Shown: piece by piece, positions 22,880-36,470 of the stretch
Layout of the letters: the number at the start of each line of letters is the position of its first letter
How positions within the stretch are numbered: position 1 is the first letter of the stretch
Source of the DNA: Zonotrichia leucophrys gambelii
Lineage: Eukaryota; Chordata; Aves; Passeriformes; Passerellidae
Direction: 5' to 3'
NCBI RefSeq assembly: GCF_028769735.1
Contig: NC_088171.1
Location: 69,767,216-69,831,215 of the forward strand
DNA: 64,000 bases
Notes under the pieces: model-generated
What the model was told of the DNA's origin: nothing
What the model saw: the letters and a program-made list of their open reading frames with translations, nothing else
Databases searched by the model: none
Program-made: the position numbers and the translations under genes

Positions 22880-22896
22880 GCACACACACACACACA
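22880..22896. repeat. (CA)n microsatellite
   Basis: About eight CA units, followed by ATGCACTAACACACAT. Confidence 0.85.
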
Positions 22897-24739
22897 TGCA
22901 CTAACACACATATAAAAGTAAATATTTATTAAATGGATGTCTCAGTGTCAGCCCTGCTCTGTATGTTGACATGATCCAAGTCTAGAAGCTGCAGCTCAAA
23001 ACAAAACAACCTGTGAATACTTGACCTGGAAGCAGCGATAAATTCTTCTGCAATTCACTGATCTTCTAATGTTTAACCCTTACCAGCTCCACTTCAGGCA
23101 TCTGCATCTGCATGAATGTTTGAGACAGAGCTTGAGCGACAGAAAGTGAGATATGATATAATTATGTATCTCTAATAGATTAACTGCCTTTAGAAAGAAG
23201 GGCAGATTAAATAGGATGTGTTCTGAACAAGTGGAGAAAAAACACACAGTACATGCTGCTCCCAGAAGGGTAAAAGAGAAAGAAAACCTTTGAAACAGCA
23301 AAGATTGTTACATTCAAATTACTCCTTTCCAAGTCTGTAATTTCTCAGCTAGGTCAAAACAGAAAATGAGTGATTACTGTTACAACTGGCATACACTCTG
23401 CACTTTGGCTGCATTTAAGATACACAACATTTTCCAGAGAATCATGTTGGATAATTTGTCTTGTGTATTTTAAGCCTTTTTCACATGTCCTGAAAGGCAT
23501 AAGCAATAAAATACCTTAAGGAGTGCAGTGGCTGCAGAGTGGGGAGGCTTGGGCCCAGTGTCAGGGCACCTGGGTGCTTTCCTGACTGTGCTCCCATCTA
23601 TCATACAGCTCCAGATGGATTGCTGACACCAGCACTCCCCAGCTTGGCTGCCCAAAGATCAAACTCTCTTCGGCAAGAGTAATTTCCATTGTCAATAGCA
23701 CTGTTTATCTTCACACAGAAGGAAAAGTAACTGCACCTAGACACCCAAGAGCAGATTGACAGGCAGAAATAAGCACTATGGTTTGTAGAGCTAAGCTCCC
23801 ATGGGGTCAGTGTGTGGTGCTGTACCTGTTTGCATATCTGTGCTGCCTCACTGGCATGGTAAGGAGAGAGGATCCTCAAAGGAATTTTACAGCAGGAAAT
23901 GCACTTTGGTTCTAGGGAGACCCCCATTTGCAGTGCCCTTGTCATTCAGGCTGCTCATCTGCTGTAATGGGCTCTCACTTCTCCTTGCCTAGGTTACTTT
24001 CTCATGGAAAACAGATGAGGACAAGGAGGCATTGAGGATTAGAGGGGCTCTCACCTTGTGTTCAAATAAATGATCACACACATATGCAGGAAACCAAATG
24101 GCACTACTGAGTTGCCCAGACCAGACCCAAATTTGGCTTCTTCCGAGGGGGATCCTGTCTCTTCCCACTGCCTCCATAAATGGGCTGGGCACACTGGGCT
24201 TCCACCTTTGGCAACTACCCAGTATTTTCCTTACGCCAAATTATGTGGTATATTCCATAAATTTCTTTGAGCAATGTTTCCCCTGACTTCTTCTATTATA
24301 TTAAAATCTCCCAAATTAATTTAGATAACTCCTAATTTAACACTAAAGAAGTAATCATGTATAAATATTACACCATTCAGCCTTCTTAAAAGGGCATCTT
24401 TATACACTTGTCAAACTTGAAATACATGATCTGGCCATATTAAGTTCAACACCTGTCCACTTTCTCATAAATAAATTATTTTTCTCAAGGGAATTTTTCT
24501 TTAAATTTCTGGTCACAGGTGTATTCCTTGGCTCAAATTTAGTTACTGCTATTAACTTTGAAATGGACAGAAAATTTTAACAGAATTCTTGAAGTGTAGT
24601 TCTAGCCAGGAGAATCAATGTAAAAGTAGAATTCTAGACAGTTGAATTCTCTGTCTTTGTTCTCCCCATGAATTCTGATTAGCTTACTGGTAGACATCTT
24701 TTTACCTATGGCTAATATGGAGAATTCAGACAAGTGCTG

Positions 24740-26143
24740 AGAATCAATTTCCCTGAATCTATAAGGTCAGAAAGGACTGCCTGACACAGGTGACTGAGGG
24801 ACTAATGAGGAGAGATGCTCTCCTGGACCTGTTACTTACAAATGAGGAAGAATAGGTCATGCCTGTGAAAATCTGGACCAATAAAAATTTACCCTCTCTG
24901 GAGGAGCACCTAGTTAGATAATATTTAAGCAGATTTAATACACAAATCTACAGACTCTGATGGGCTGCAGCCATGAGTGCTGAGGCATCACTGAGTGTTC
25001 ATGAATGCTGAGCACATATCATTGTGAGGCCGTTCTTGATAATATTTGGAAGGTCATGGCAACTGGGGAAGTTCCTCAGGACTGGATAAAAGTGTCACTG
25101 CTAGCTTCCAGAGGGGCAATAACGATGACCTGGAGAACCGCAGTCTCACCTTGATCCCTGTGAACATGATGAAGCAAAATATTCTGGAAATAATTTCCAA
25201 ACACACACAAAAACCCCAAGATTCAGAGTATCCACTGTGGATTTATGCAGGGGAAATCATGCCTGACTGACCTGATGGCCTTCTAAAATGAAGAGACTCA
25301 GCTGATGATACAAAGTGATGTCTGACACACTAGGCAGGTGTGGTGCTTTCAGAGGGACCTCAAGAGGATGCATAAATTGGCCAACCTGGGCCTCATGATG
25401 TTCAGCAAAGGGAATTGCAAAGTCCTGCATATGAGCAGAATAACCCCATGCACAGTACAGGCTGGAGAGTGGCCAGCTGGATATCAGCTTTGCAGAAAAG
25501 GATCCAGGGGATCCTGGTGGCCATCCAGCTGCCCATGAACCAGCAATGAACCTAAGAAGGTCAACAGCATCCTGGGTTGCTCTAGGGAAAGCATTACTGG
25601 CAGGTCCAGGGGTATGATCCTTCATCTCTGTTCAGCTCTGGTGAGACCCATATGCAGTGCTGGGTCTGGATCTGGGCTCCCCAGGACCAGAGATACATGA
25701 ACATTCCAGAACATGTTTGTCAGGGAGTCACAAAGATGGTGAGAGGTTGGAGCATTCCTCATGTGAGGAGAAGATGGGAGAGCTGTGACTGTACATTCTA
25801 GAGTAAAGACGGCTCAGAGGAATCTCATCAATCTGGAAAAATACCTGTAAGGAGGGAAAATGGGACCAGATCCTTCTCAGAGTTACCCAGGGATGGGACA
25901 AGAGAAAATGGGCACAAACTGAAATACAGGAAATTCCATTTAAATACAAAAAAAAAAAAAAATTCACTGAGAGGGTGGTCAGATACTGTCACAGGCCGTC
26001 CTGAGACACAGCAGTGTGTCCATCCTAGGAGATACACAAAAACAGACATAGTCCTGAGAAATTTGCTGTAGCTGAAACCTCTTTGAACTAGATGGTCTCC
26101 AGATCTGCCTTCCCACTTTAGCTTTTCTGTGATCCTGTGACCT
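24740..26143 (+). mobile_element. CR1 LINE relic, reverse-transcriptase region to 3' end, internally deleted
   Basis: The block follows the avian CR1 ORF2 order. CCTGACACAGGTGACTGAGGG and CTCCTGGACCTGTTACTTAC (24780-24838) lead to GGTTCCTGAGGACTGG-like sequence (25070-25086) and GATTTATGCAGGGGAAATCATGCCTGAC (25230-25265). Then come GCAAAGTCCTGCATATGAGCAGAATAACCCCATG (25418-25451), CTCTGGTGAGACCCATATGCAGTGCTGG (25635-25665) and a degraded 3' end (26085-26143). Near 25300 the sequence jumps from GCCTTCTAAAATGAAGAGACT to GCTGATGATACAAA, removing the catalytic core of the reverse transcriptase. Stops and indels are frequent. A 15-base A run (about 25949) sits inside. The element is dead. The left edge is approximate. 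Confidence 0.9.
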
Positions 26144-28061
26144 CTGCAATCCTTTTGCCTAATCTCATGCTGTACACAACCCACAGTTTCATTCATGGCT
26201 TCCTCATATGCACACATCAGATTCTGCTAACTGAACAAAATGTCACTTTTAGAGAAGTATCTGCACTTGGCTGTAAGATTCTGACTGATGGCAAACTCAC
26301 TATGCCCTTGATGGAGTTATACCTTCAGTAATTCCCTTTGCCATTAATAAAACACCCTTCACTTACCTAATCATCATCTTCCCCCATTAATATTTAACAG
26401 CTAATAATTTGAAATTTCAATCAACTAAATTAAGCCCTCATTTCTGCTTGTGCAAAAATACTGCATGCACTGACCTGAAACCCAGTACAGCTGACTTAAA
26501 CTTTCCAGATGTTTCTGAGGGTGACACATGACCAAAAACTGGGGCCAACTATCTCTTTCAGACTGAGACAAGTAAAGGAGGGGACAATGGACTTCCTATC
26601 CAGAGAGAAAAGTGGATTGGCTGAGCAAGAACGTAACATTTTTAAGATGCTTTTCAAAGTAAAATTATCCCCTCAATAATAAAATTACCACCCAGATGTT
26701 GGCAAAGGTTTCCTGTTTGATATGTACCAAAGGAGCTGAGTGTACCTGTCCCTTCCAGTTTCCCCTGAAAGCTCTTTCTCCCTCTCTTTAATGCCACCAA
26801 AAATTTCCTCTACTCAGTTATCACAAACTCAGAGCCTCTTGCAGAGAGTGAAACACAAGCTAGACCCGGTGCTGTTATGATGTCCTTGAAGATTAGAAAA
26901 TAACTGTACAGATTGTGTAAGCCACAAGCCACTCAGCCTGCCTTGAGAGCACATATAGCTTCCCACTTATCAAAAAGGAGGGCATCTCTTAATTGGGAAC
27001 CTGACATTTCAACCCATTTTTGTGAAACAAAAGCACACATAATCCACTACTGAAATTATTACAGTAGCAAGCTCACATTTTCACTTCTAATAGTTCATTT
27101 TGCAAGCAAGACTTTGTATTCCTAGTACTCTGCCATCCTGGTTTGGCTGGTATCTAATCCCTACCACAATACTTATTTTAGCTAATCACCATTGTTTTTC
27201 CTTAAATAAACCCACACTAACCAAAGTGGTGAGGGAATTAAGTACATTATTTCTTTTGTAGCCCAATATCTCCATCTTATGGTCATAGCATGTATAAGGA
27301 CTGAACTTCTGAGTATTCATTTTACCATGAATTGTAGTAGAAACTATACAGCAGTTAAAACACAGTTTAGTATTTTATCTGAAATAGGTGAGATCTTTGT
27401 GTGTTTTTTCAACTTTAAGGATTTTTAAACTGAATGCTACTATTGAATTTTTTTCTTAGGGAGGGCCTAGTAGAAATTACTGGTGATTGATACACTTTTT
27501 TACATCAACCTACACTTTTCTACATATACATCTATAGGTATTGTCCAGCAAACCATGAATTGTCACCACTGTGCACTGTCACCACTTCCACAGAATTCCA
27601 AAGGGAGAATCAAGTCATGCCATGTTTGCTGTATATTTTCATGAGTGTTTGGAATCAAGGCCATAGGGGACCAGGCAAAATCAGGAACAGATACACTGCT
27701 AAAGTTTGTTTAGTGAATGGCTTAGTACTGTCCTAAGTTTGCTGTTCATGATCTGCACAGCCTAGAAAGACTCAACTGGGCAGAGAGCAGACGAGACCAG
27801 GAGGAAATGAGCTTGGCAGGAAACAGCTGCTGGTAGAGAGATGTGATAGACAACAGCACTGATTGCTCTCTCAGAAATGCTCTCCACCACGTATTTCCAT
27901 GGTGATATGGCACACTGTGGCTCACTGAGTGCAATTTTATTTATATGGGACTAGAATATCAGCTCCCTTCTCCGCCAGAAAGAAGGATATAAATATGCTG
28001 AAGCGTCAAGATCACATGGGAATCCTGAAATCAGACTAGCATACCAGCCAGGCTAGGGAAT
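26144..28061. other. Intergenic, nothing recognised
   Basis: AT-rich DNA without a recognised repeat, RNA gene or plausible exon. Confidence 0.5.
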
Positions 28062-28112
28062 GTGCACTATACATCAATCATTCCTCCGTTAATGATGCAA
28101 TTGATAGTGCAC
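28062..28112. promoter_or_regulatory. Inverted-repeat element, candidate regulatory site
   Basis: GTGCACTAT (28062-28070) and ATAGTGCAC (28104-28112) are perfect 9-bp inverted arms. Inside them ATCAAT (28073) faces ATTGAT (28100), and CATT faces AATG, so the pairing extends imperfectly. ATCAAT/ATTGAT are ONECUT/CUX-type cores and the following CTGTCA is a MEIS/TGIF-type half-site. The hairpin is too short for a usual microRNA precursor. Confidence 0.35.
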
Positions 28113-31100
28113 CTCGTCTGTCACACGGTGCTCCTGTTCTGTCTCTGAATGGCAGCACAATTTGTTTTTCTGGAGAGAAGGGAAAAACCCTGGTGAAACT
28201 GGGCCTAGCTAGCCTCAAAACATCAACTGCTTTATTTACCCATCTATGTCAGTCTCAGCACAGAGCAGGTCAGAGAATGTGCAAACAAATTATCCTTTCA
28301 GGAATGTCAAATAAAACCTATTTCTGCCTCAAAAGTTTACTCTAATCAGAGAACCAGGCAAGAAGCAAACACTGTTTTGCTTACCTTGTCCACTTTGGAC
28401 TGCTGCCTCTTCACATAACTCTGAACAGCAGAACCTACTAACCACACATTAAATCAAATGTTTCTTCTCACACTAGAGAAATTAAGTCAAAAGTTTATAT
28501 TTATCAATACCACCTGGCAGAACCTGCAATAACAGCATATTTTTATGTGGGAAAACTAATAATTTTGACATATGGGTTAAGCACTTTCTGTCAGTCCTAA
28601 TGCAGTTTAATGAAAATGGCAAACAGAAGACCATCCAGCTTGTCTACCCACCACAGCTCTTCTGTTTGGTCAAGTGCAAGTCTGTCACCAAATATCTTGA
28701 CAGGACTGCTTCTAATAACTTAGAATGTATGTGATGTTCCCATACTACTCAGCAGTTTTGTTTTGAAATAAGATCTAAATTCTTTCCAAGGTTAATTTTA
28801 ATCCAAGCACCATTGCAAAGGAGCACTGAGGGAAATTGTATCATAAGGAAACACACAGATTCCTGCTGTCATACAGTGCCTGTGTGGGCCCAGGAATAGG
28901 AAAGGCTCTGTAAGTGGGATGTAATACGTGTTCTTGTTTATTTAAAATATCACCCGACTACTGAAAATCTGCACAGCATGAGTTACATTGAATAGAAACA
29001 TTCCCAATCCCACGTAAGGAGGAAAGACTCCAGAATGGCTGGGTTCCATGATGCAGACCATGAGGTATGCATAAGGGCCCACTTCCAAAAGATGCAAGCA
29101 TCATATACCTGTTTTCAGCAATGCAGACTTTTCCTTAAAATGAAACCTCTCTACCTGGGCTTTGTAAAGAGAATGATAGCAAAATGAAGGAATGAGAAAC
29201 TATTACTTCATGCTTTGCTTTGTCATGTATTTTTCCAGCAAAATTGAATCCCAGAAGTCTTAATTTAGTCCAATATTTACAACAAAACCTGTTTTGGATT
29301 TGTTGGTTAAAGTCATGGCAGGTGCCAGAATTCACAGATTTCCCAGCTTTCTGCAGAACAGCTTGGGTTCCCACTGCTTTGAATGCCAGCGCAGGACCAT
29401 GCAGGCAGTCCAGCACGACAGCCCAGATGGGACCTTCTCACTCAAGTCTCTATTCTTCATGTGTCTGTGGAAAACAAACAATTTTAATGAGATCTGTGAG
29501 TTATTTCTGGTTATGGGCCCTAGAGTGACTCACACTGTGTCCAAATTTGCACTTGACAACAGGAACAGGCAGGAATAAAACTGAACCATTGCAAGACTCA
29601 TTCTTGAATGAAAACGAAATAAGAGATTCAAATAATGTCAAGTGTAATAGCAAGAAAGAAAGAAAGGCGCATCTGAAAGAAGTATGAGGGAAGGAAAGCT
29701 GCCATTACAGGTGTTCCTTAATTGAATTGCTGGTAAGTTATAACATAGCACTAAGTTCCAAAATCACTCAACTTCTTGTGTAAATCACATATACACATCA
29801 CAGAATAGCTGCTGCACCTATAAAAAAAAAAAAAAAATTAAGCCTTTTTTTCCCTAGTATATCAATTACTAAAAGTAGTCAGTGGCCATTTACCACTGCC
29901 AGAAAAGCTGAAACATTAACTCTCTTTTGCTTAAGCTATAATGCTTTGAACCAAGACACCAACCAGCTTTCTTCAATTACATCAGTAAAAACAGACAGCT
30001 GGTCTTCCTAAAAGACGGCGAGGATCATCATCCCTTTCCCAACTTAAATCTGATTTTCTCAGTTTGCTATGGAGAAGTCTCATATGGGAGAGATCCCATG
30101 GCACAGAGCCTGGCATTCTCCCTGCAAGGTCAGGAAAGGCTTGCAAAGGGTGGGTAATACAGGCACGCTTCTCTGCAAGACAAACCCCAGGGGAGAGAGT
30201 CTTAGGCCTGCAGTGGGATAATGCCTGCCTTGAATACTGAACTTTTCCTTCTTAACAGGAAAGCTGCTCACAGAGTTTCTGATCTGAAGGGCTCTTAAAT
30301 AAAGGTGTCTTCTGGCAGTTTATTATTCTTGAATATTGCATTTTCCCAAAAATGCTCATGAGTGCCACCTTAACAACTTAAAGGAGATTAAGAATGCTGT
30401 TTCCCAGGAACAGTAGACTATAAAATATTATCATGGGGAGAACATAACAATGTAAATGCCGTATCTACTAGTACTTGCAGCCTCCTATTTAAGTCCTTTT
30501 CTGGCTCATCAACAGATAAAGCTGCAGCCTGTGAGTCCTTATTACACTTATCTTTATCTGTATACACTGCCAAAAGAGTACTGTCATGGCAGATATATCC
30601 TCCACAGTAAAACTGGGTGTGAGACCAGCTCTTTATCCATAGGATTTTACAGTGAAGCTATCTCAGGAAGAAAAAGAAAAAAAAAGAGAAGATACGTACT
30701 TTCATACAGAATAAACATCTCTGCACCTGCTCCAGTGTCAGTGGCTGCAACATTCTGGCAGGTGTTGCTTTGCTCAGAAGAGTCAAAATGTTTTTGAGTG
30801 CTGTTTGTCATCTCAGACCTTTAACCTGACATAACTCTGAACTTCCTGGGCATTTCTTTGCTGATAGCCACCTTTGTCTTGCAATGCTAAAAAAAGGTAA
30901 ATAAATAATATAGAAAAATCTGGTTTAAAGTAAATGTGTAACAAAATTTCAAACTCTCACAAACTCTTGGTGTTATAGAGAATAAAATTTCTCTTCTACT
31001 GTAAGTATAGGATCTAGGGAAAGTGCAGTAGATTTATTGAGATGGCTTTCTTTGAGGAGGTAAAGAGGAAAACATATTAATGGAATGACATAAAAACTGC

Positions 31101-34100
31101 ACCTTCAACTCACAGGACATTTTAGAGAACACTATGTGTGCATTGTACTTAGAGACAATGTGAAGGATACAAACCAAAAGTAAATCTAAGGATTGTGTGC
31201 ATGGAGCAAAGCACACCAGAGCCTGAGTGAAAGCACTGCTTTGACAACTGATGAAGCAGCATTTACATAAAAGCCTTTTCCCAAGGAAATGCAACAGCAT
31301 AAAACAGCTGAAGGGCCGGGTCCAAGGCCACCCACTGGATCCCCACAGGTGTGCAGCTCAGAGTTTACAGGTTTCTCAGCCACCCTCACTTACAGTGAGG
31401 GCCAAGGGGGACCTCCAAAGGCAGGTTTTGCTGTGTGCTGTGGTGTGTCTGGAGTGAATCTGCCCAGCTTTTCACAGGACAACTGCTTTTGAAATCTCAG
31501 CATTGCACTGGTTCCAGGGCACAGGGGACCTGTGGTGGCTCCAAGCATTGCTGGGGCTGTCTCCCAGCACACCTGGGCTGCCTGAGCAGTCACAGTGCTC
31601 ACACATCCACAGGGCACTGGGTCCAGTGAGGAGCTGCCTGTCTGAAGGGGCCCCAGGAGCAGCAGGGACTGAAGAACTGGTTCCATTAGCCCTTGTCCTG
31701 CCTTCGCCCTGGGCAGTAAATGGGCCTCTCTGCCCTGCCACATGAGTAAATCACCTTGCATTCCGCTGACTAACTCAGCTGGAAGTGAGCTGTTGGCAGG
31801 GCACAGCCTCTTCCTTTTACTCCTGCTGTCTCCACCCCCAGGTTCACATTCCCAAGGGTGACTGACTCCTGGCTGGAGAGTGGCAAAAAGGCACAGTCGT
31901 TACACTGGGAGACTTACAGCAAGCAAGCAGTAAAGAAACACAAATAGCTCAGGAGGTATACAAAGGATTTTCCAGGAATATAATTAAATGTGGATTTTGA
32001 GGTTCTTGAATAGGACCTAAAGCAAGCAGTATTCCATTTCCACGCACCTCATGAGTGTTTCGCTTTAAGCATTAATCATGATCATTGAATGTTCAAGCAC
32101 AAAGAATTCATGTGTTTTCTGACACACGTGTTGATGTTGGATGTATACTTAAGATATTCTAAAGATTAAGTGCTCCCGTTAGTGTTAGCAATTTAGAAGG
32201 CACACAGCTATTTCCTCTTGTCTAAATGTGTGATGATGCAACAGCCAAAATAAATACCCCCAAACACAGTCAGGTTGAAGTGCCCATAATATCAACAAGA
32301 GACAGCTCTTATATTAGTAAAAAATTATACTGCTTATAAGGGTTTGGCTGGATTAGAGAGAAGAAAAAAAATGCAAGAGTAGATCCAATATACACTCATA
32401 AACCATTGCATAGGAAAAGGGATGACTGCAATTTAATCTGAAGAATTTTGTAAAGAAATGTCTTTAAATTAGAATTATTAAATACAAGCAACGTATTTAC
32501 ACTCATATAAATAAATTCATTCCAAAAAAACATTATTATGATTGAGTTATTAGAGCTAGTTATATTTATAAAGCTCCAAACTTTGTCTGCTGCCTTTAGA
32601 GAAACACAATATTAAGCAAAAATCTAAAGTGATGCCTTGGCCCAAAGGCACATTCCTTAGCTTGGCCATCTGGGGCTTCCTCCGTGTGAGGGAAATGCTA
32701 ACTTGGCACAGGGCACCTGTGGTGGGAAGAATTCATACCCTTTAAATTTTTCTGCTATGGAGCATGACTGGCATGTTTGGGAGAGAGGTAGGGAGCATGG
32801 GAAGAAATCATGGCATCTGGGGTGGTGGCCCGTGTGGTAGAAACCTCAGCAAACCAATTGAATGCACCTTTCCCCATGCAAGACCAGGAAATTAGGGAAG
32901 CACAGAAGCCATCAAGCCATTTTTCCTCCCTTACTTCTCAACGTTTGAAGCCATGTCTGTGGCACAGGTGAAAATCAGCACCACAGTGCTTGGTGGCACA
33001 AAGCAGGAAGGGTGACAGTGGTTACACCAAGTGTGAAAGAAATTTTGTATTGGCTTCCTCCTGTCAAATAAGGTGGAACAGTCCCAGTGAGCACCTTTCA
33101 AATAGTTGCATTTTATAAAATAGGAGGGCTTTCAAGAGGTGATTTGAAGAAGGAAATGGAGGGCACTGACACACATTAATCAGGAGGCAGCATGGAAAGA
33201 GGCCCTGAGGCAGGACTGGGAAAGCAGAACAAAAGGAACAGTCATGGCAGATCACCAAGGGCAGGAAAGAACACAGCAGAAATAAAAGCACTATTTTCAG
33301 TAAGGTAAGAAATGCAAAGGGCTTAAGGAGTTCAACCATCTCTGGAGGGGAAAAAAGAGATGAAGACAGCATAGAGAAGAAGAGCCAAGGAGACAGGGGA
33401 TGAATGGTATGAGGTGGTGAGCTTGCTGGAGAGATTTGGAACAGGCCAAGGGACCGTGAGCAAAATGGGGTCAGCCCAGAGACTTGGATGTGATAACTGG
33501 AGGCAGAAATTACCAGAGAAATCCTTCAAGTGTTGGCAGAGGGAGCAGTGGGAGACTATTCCTGTTGGAGCACTCAGGAAAAAAATGCAAACACCACTTA
33601 AAGCAGTCCAGGACGAAGTGAAAAGAGAAAACTCCTATTGAATGATGTCACTTAACCTTTAAAGAGAAGGAAAAAAGAAAAGAGGAATGTCAGGGTAAGA
33701 AGAGCTCAAATCAAGTACAGAAAGGGGCTAAGGGTAAAAAAGACACACATATACATGGAAAAAGACTTAGAAAAGAGAAGGGCTTTTTGAATGTCGGGAA
33801 CAGAGCTACTAGAAAAGGCTTATGGGACCTGTGAGATTCCTGCCTCCCCTCTGCCACACAGAAGTAGCCCATGCTCTCAGTTGCATGGCCATGGGGCCAT
33901 TGGGTGGCTGCACACACACGTGCATTCCCTTCCCACCCCACCCGCTGTAAGGAACGTCTGTATCCCACGTCCCTGGGGACTGGGGAGCTGTGGCAGAGGC
34001 TCTGCATCCTAAATGCCCACCGAGGTTACCAAGAAAGCTGCCAACCACTGGGAAAACAAAATACAGCAAAGCTGATCCCTGCACAGCCCCTCAGTTTGCT

Positions 34101-35859
34101 GGTAACCCTAGGCCAGGTCTTCAGCTTATGTAAGCTGTCATTGCTCCACAGACACCACTGGAAATGCTTTGACTTCCAGCAGTGCTGAGTAGCTGACCCT
34201 GTGTTCCCATCATTTGCAGGGAAGAGTGTGTGCATCTCTTTCTGTGAGCAGAGTCTAGACTCAGACCCTTCACTTAGAAGCAAACTGAGCACTGTGCTAA
34301 CAAAAGTAACCACCCACCAGTAATTTAGTAATGTGAAATTACTTATATTTTCTTTTAAAGTATTTAAAATAACTACTGGACACAAGACTCTTCAAAACCT
34401 GCTTTATCTCCCTCCATCCATGCTTTGTACTTCTTCTCCCAGCCAGTGATGAGGTCCCAACAGCAACAGTGCTTGATTTTTCATTTTCTTTTTTTCTCAT
34501 TTCAAGACTTACTACTTATTTCAGAAGTAACATTTGTTGGCATCTTTGTATAGTCAGGTCATTAAACCTATTTACACTTTCATTTAGAACAATCCCCTAT
34601 CTTAAATGAGCAAGATAAATAGCTCTGTTGTACAATTTCTTCATTTTACTGTGATTTTGTGTCACTTAATATCAGTGGAAACACAGATATGCTCTTTCTT
34701 TAGAAGTTTGAAAACTAAATAGCTGGTCCACATCTGTTTAAATTTAATTTGAACCTATAAGCTTCAAACAGAAAGTAAAATGGGGATGGAGGGGCAATTT
34801 GCTGTTTTTAAAAGTAGACCAGCAGAGTTCTCTTTTATTTCTTATTCTCCTATGTAATTATTAATTCCCCCAGACTTTCATGAAAGTCTTTCTGGAATCT
34901 GTTACTTTCATTCCACTCTTTCAATTTCTTTTATCTTCTTCTCTACAGCTCCTTAGAGCTCTGTTACACCATATATTCTTTTCCCACTGTGTATTACATT
35001 AATCCCCCCATCCAATGAACACCTGTAAAATGTAATTGCCCCTTTCTAAAAAAAATAGTGTTGAATTTTAAAAGTCAAAATCCTGTCTAGTTAACAACAA
35101 AGCTTGTTTTCTAAGTGATGACTTAGAAGCAGCCCAATAACATACAGTCAGTTCCTGCAGCTCCGGCAGTGACTGGGAGCTCCACGGGGCTTGGGAGCAA
35201 TTGGAAGACAACAAGGGCACTCAAATCCTCGTAAAACCCACCTGCAGGACCAGAAGGAGCACAACTGTGGACACAGGCTCTGGGAGAAAGTGTGAAAAAG
35301 AGGTGCATAGGGGAAGCCTGAATTGCCACCCCTCACCAGGTCTGCTGTGAAGAGACCAGGCATGCAGCAGGCCTTTTCTTGGAACAGCAGCAGGTCAAAA
35401 GTCTAGCTGCTGTTCTCCCTACTCCTTCTCCCTCACTGAGGATAAATGAGCAACCTGAAATGCGATTAGAGCACTTATCAGCAACCAAAAGTACCCCTGA
35501 AAAACCATGAGCTGAAATAACTCCAGGCCTTTTCTAGCATGGGATGTTCCAGCTGGATTCTCAAGTTCAGGCTGTCCAGCTTTGTGTGAATAACAATCAA
35601 GTCTCAGACAGCCTAAATATCCTCCTATAGAAACGAACGCCCTAGTCTCCTGTGGGGAGAGGCTGAACAAAGCTTTCATGACCCTTTCTAACAAAACCAG
35701 CCTCTGACTCAGTTTTTGGCAGATGAGGGAGAAAGGAGGGATCCTTCTCAGTGGGAGGGCTCTGTCGGGGGAACATCAGAAGGACCCACCAGATGGACTC
35801 TTGGACTACATCTAAAGCTTTCTCACATTTCTTTTCCTTCCTCCCCACCCTCCTTCCCC

Positions 35860-35878
35860 TCACACACACACACACACT
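35860..35878. repeat. (CA)n microsatellite
   Basis: Nine or so CA units after a pyrimidine-rich run. Confidence 0.85.
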
Positions 35879-36299
35879 CAGTTTTCCTCTTCCCTACTCA
35901 TCTACAAAGTGGCTGTTCAAAGCCAGGGATGGTGAGGGATGCCCACACGTACACGCAGGATGACGCTCCGCACGTTCCGACTGCTGCAGGAAAGGTCCTC
36001 GGAGACCGGCAGTGCAGCAGGCACCAGACACATCCTCCTCCTCCTCCAGCCCAGACCCACACTGCCCATTAATCCCTTTGGACCAGCCTGGCCTGGGTGC
36101 CCTACAGCCTAGCCTCCTCCAAAGCCTCTTCAGGCACAGCCTGGCTGGAATGAGACCTCGCACGAATATGCTCCTTCCAATAGGCAAGACATCACAGGGG
36201 CAAGGCACAGAGCAGGCTGTTCCTACAGACCCTCCAATGCCACCATTTTAATGCAGTGAAAATGGCATAGGGGAAGGAGAAAGGAGGAGTGGAAGAACA

Positions 36300-36470
36300 G
36301 CTCTGAGCTGATTGCAGTGGGATTTGGAGCTAATTTAATGAGCAAAATTACTCCCGGGTCCTAAATTGCTATGGTTTCCTCTTTGATTGAATGTTGGTAT
36401 TCCTTTAAGCTTTTAAAGGAACAAATATGATTACAATATGCATTTGATAAGTGAGTATTTCTGGTTATTT
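36300..36470. promoter_or_regulatory. Candidate conserved non-coding element
   Basis: It holds GCTAATTTAATGAGC (paired homeodomain-type TAAT cores), CTTTGATTGAATG and CATTTGATAAG (TCF/LEF-type TTTGAT). An inverted repeat TCCTTTAA-GCTT-TTAAAGGA spans 36401-36420. No coding frame or repeat family explains it. Function is inferred from motif density. Confidence 0.3.

Larger units (their letters stand above)
10349..24739. other. Intergenic, no gene recognised
   Basis: About 14 kb of AT-rich DNA. Simple items are a T-rich run at 11706-11768, an A run near 18650-18662, a CA run at 22880-22896 and two small tandem repeats near 15749 and 16551. The open frames are short, low in domain signal and scattered on both strands; I treat them as chance. 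A region richer in GC lies at about 16980-17230 but shows no recognisable exon. Confidence 0.5.
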
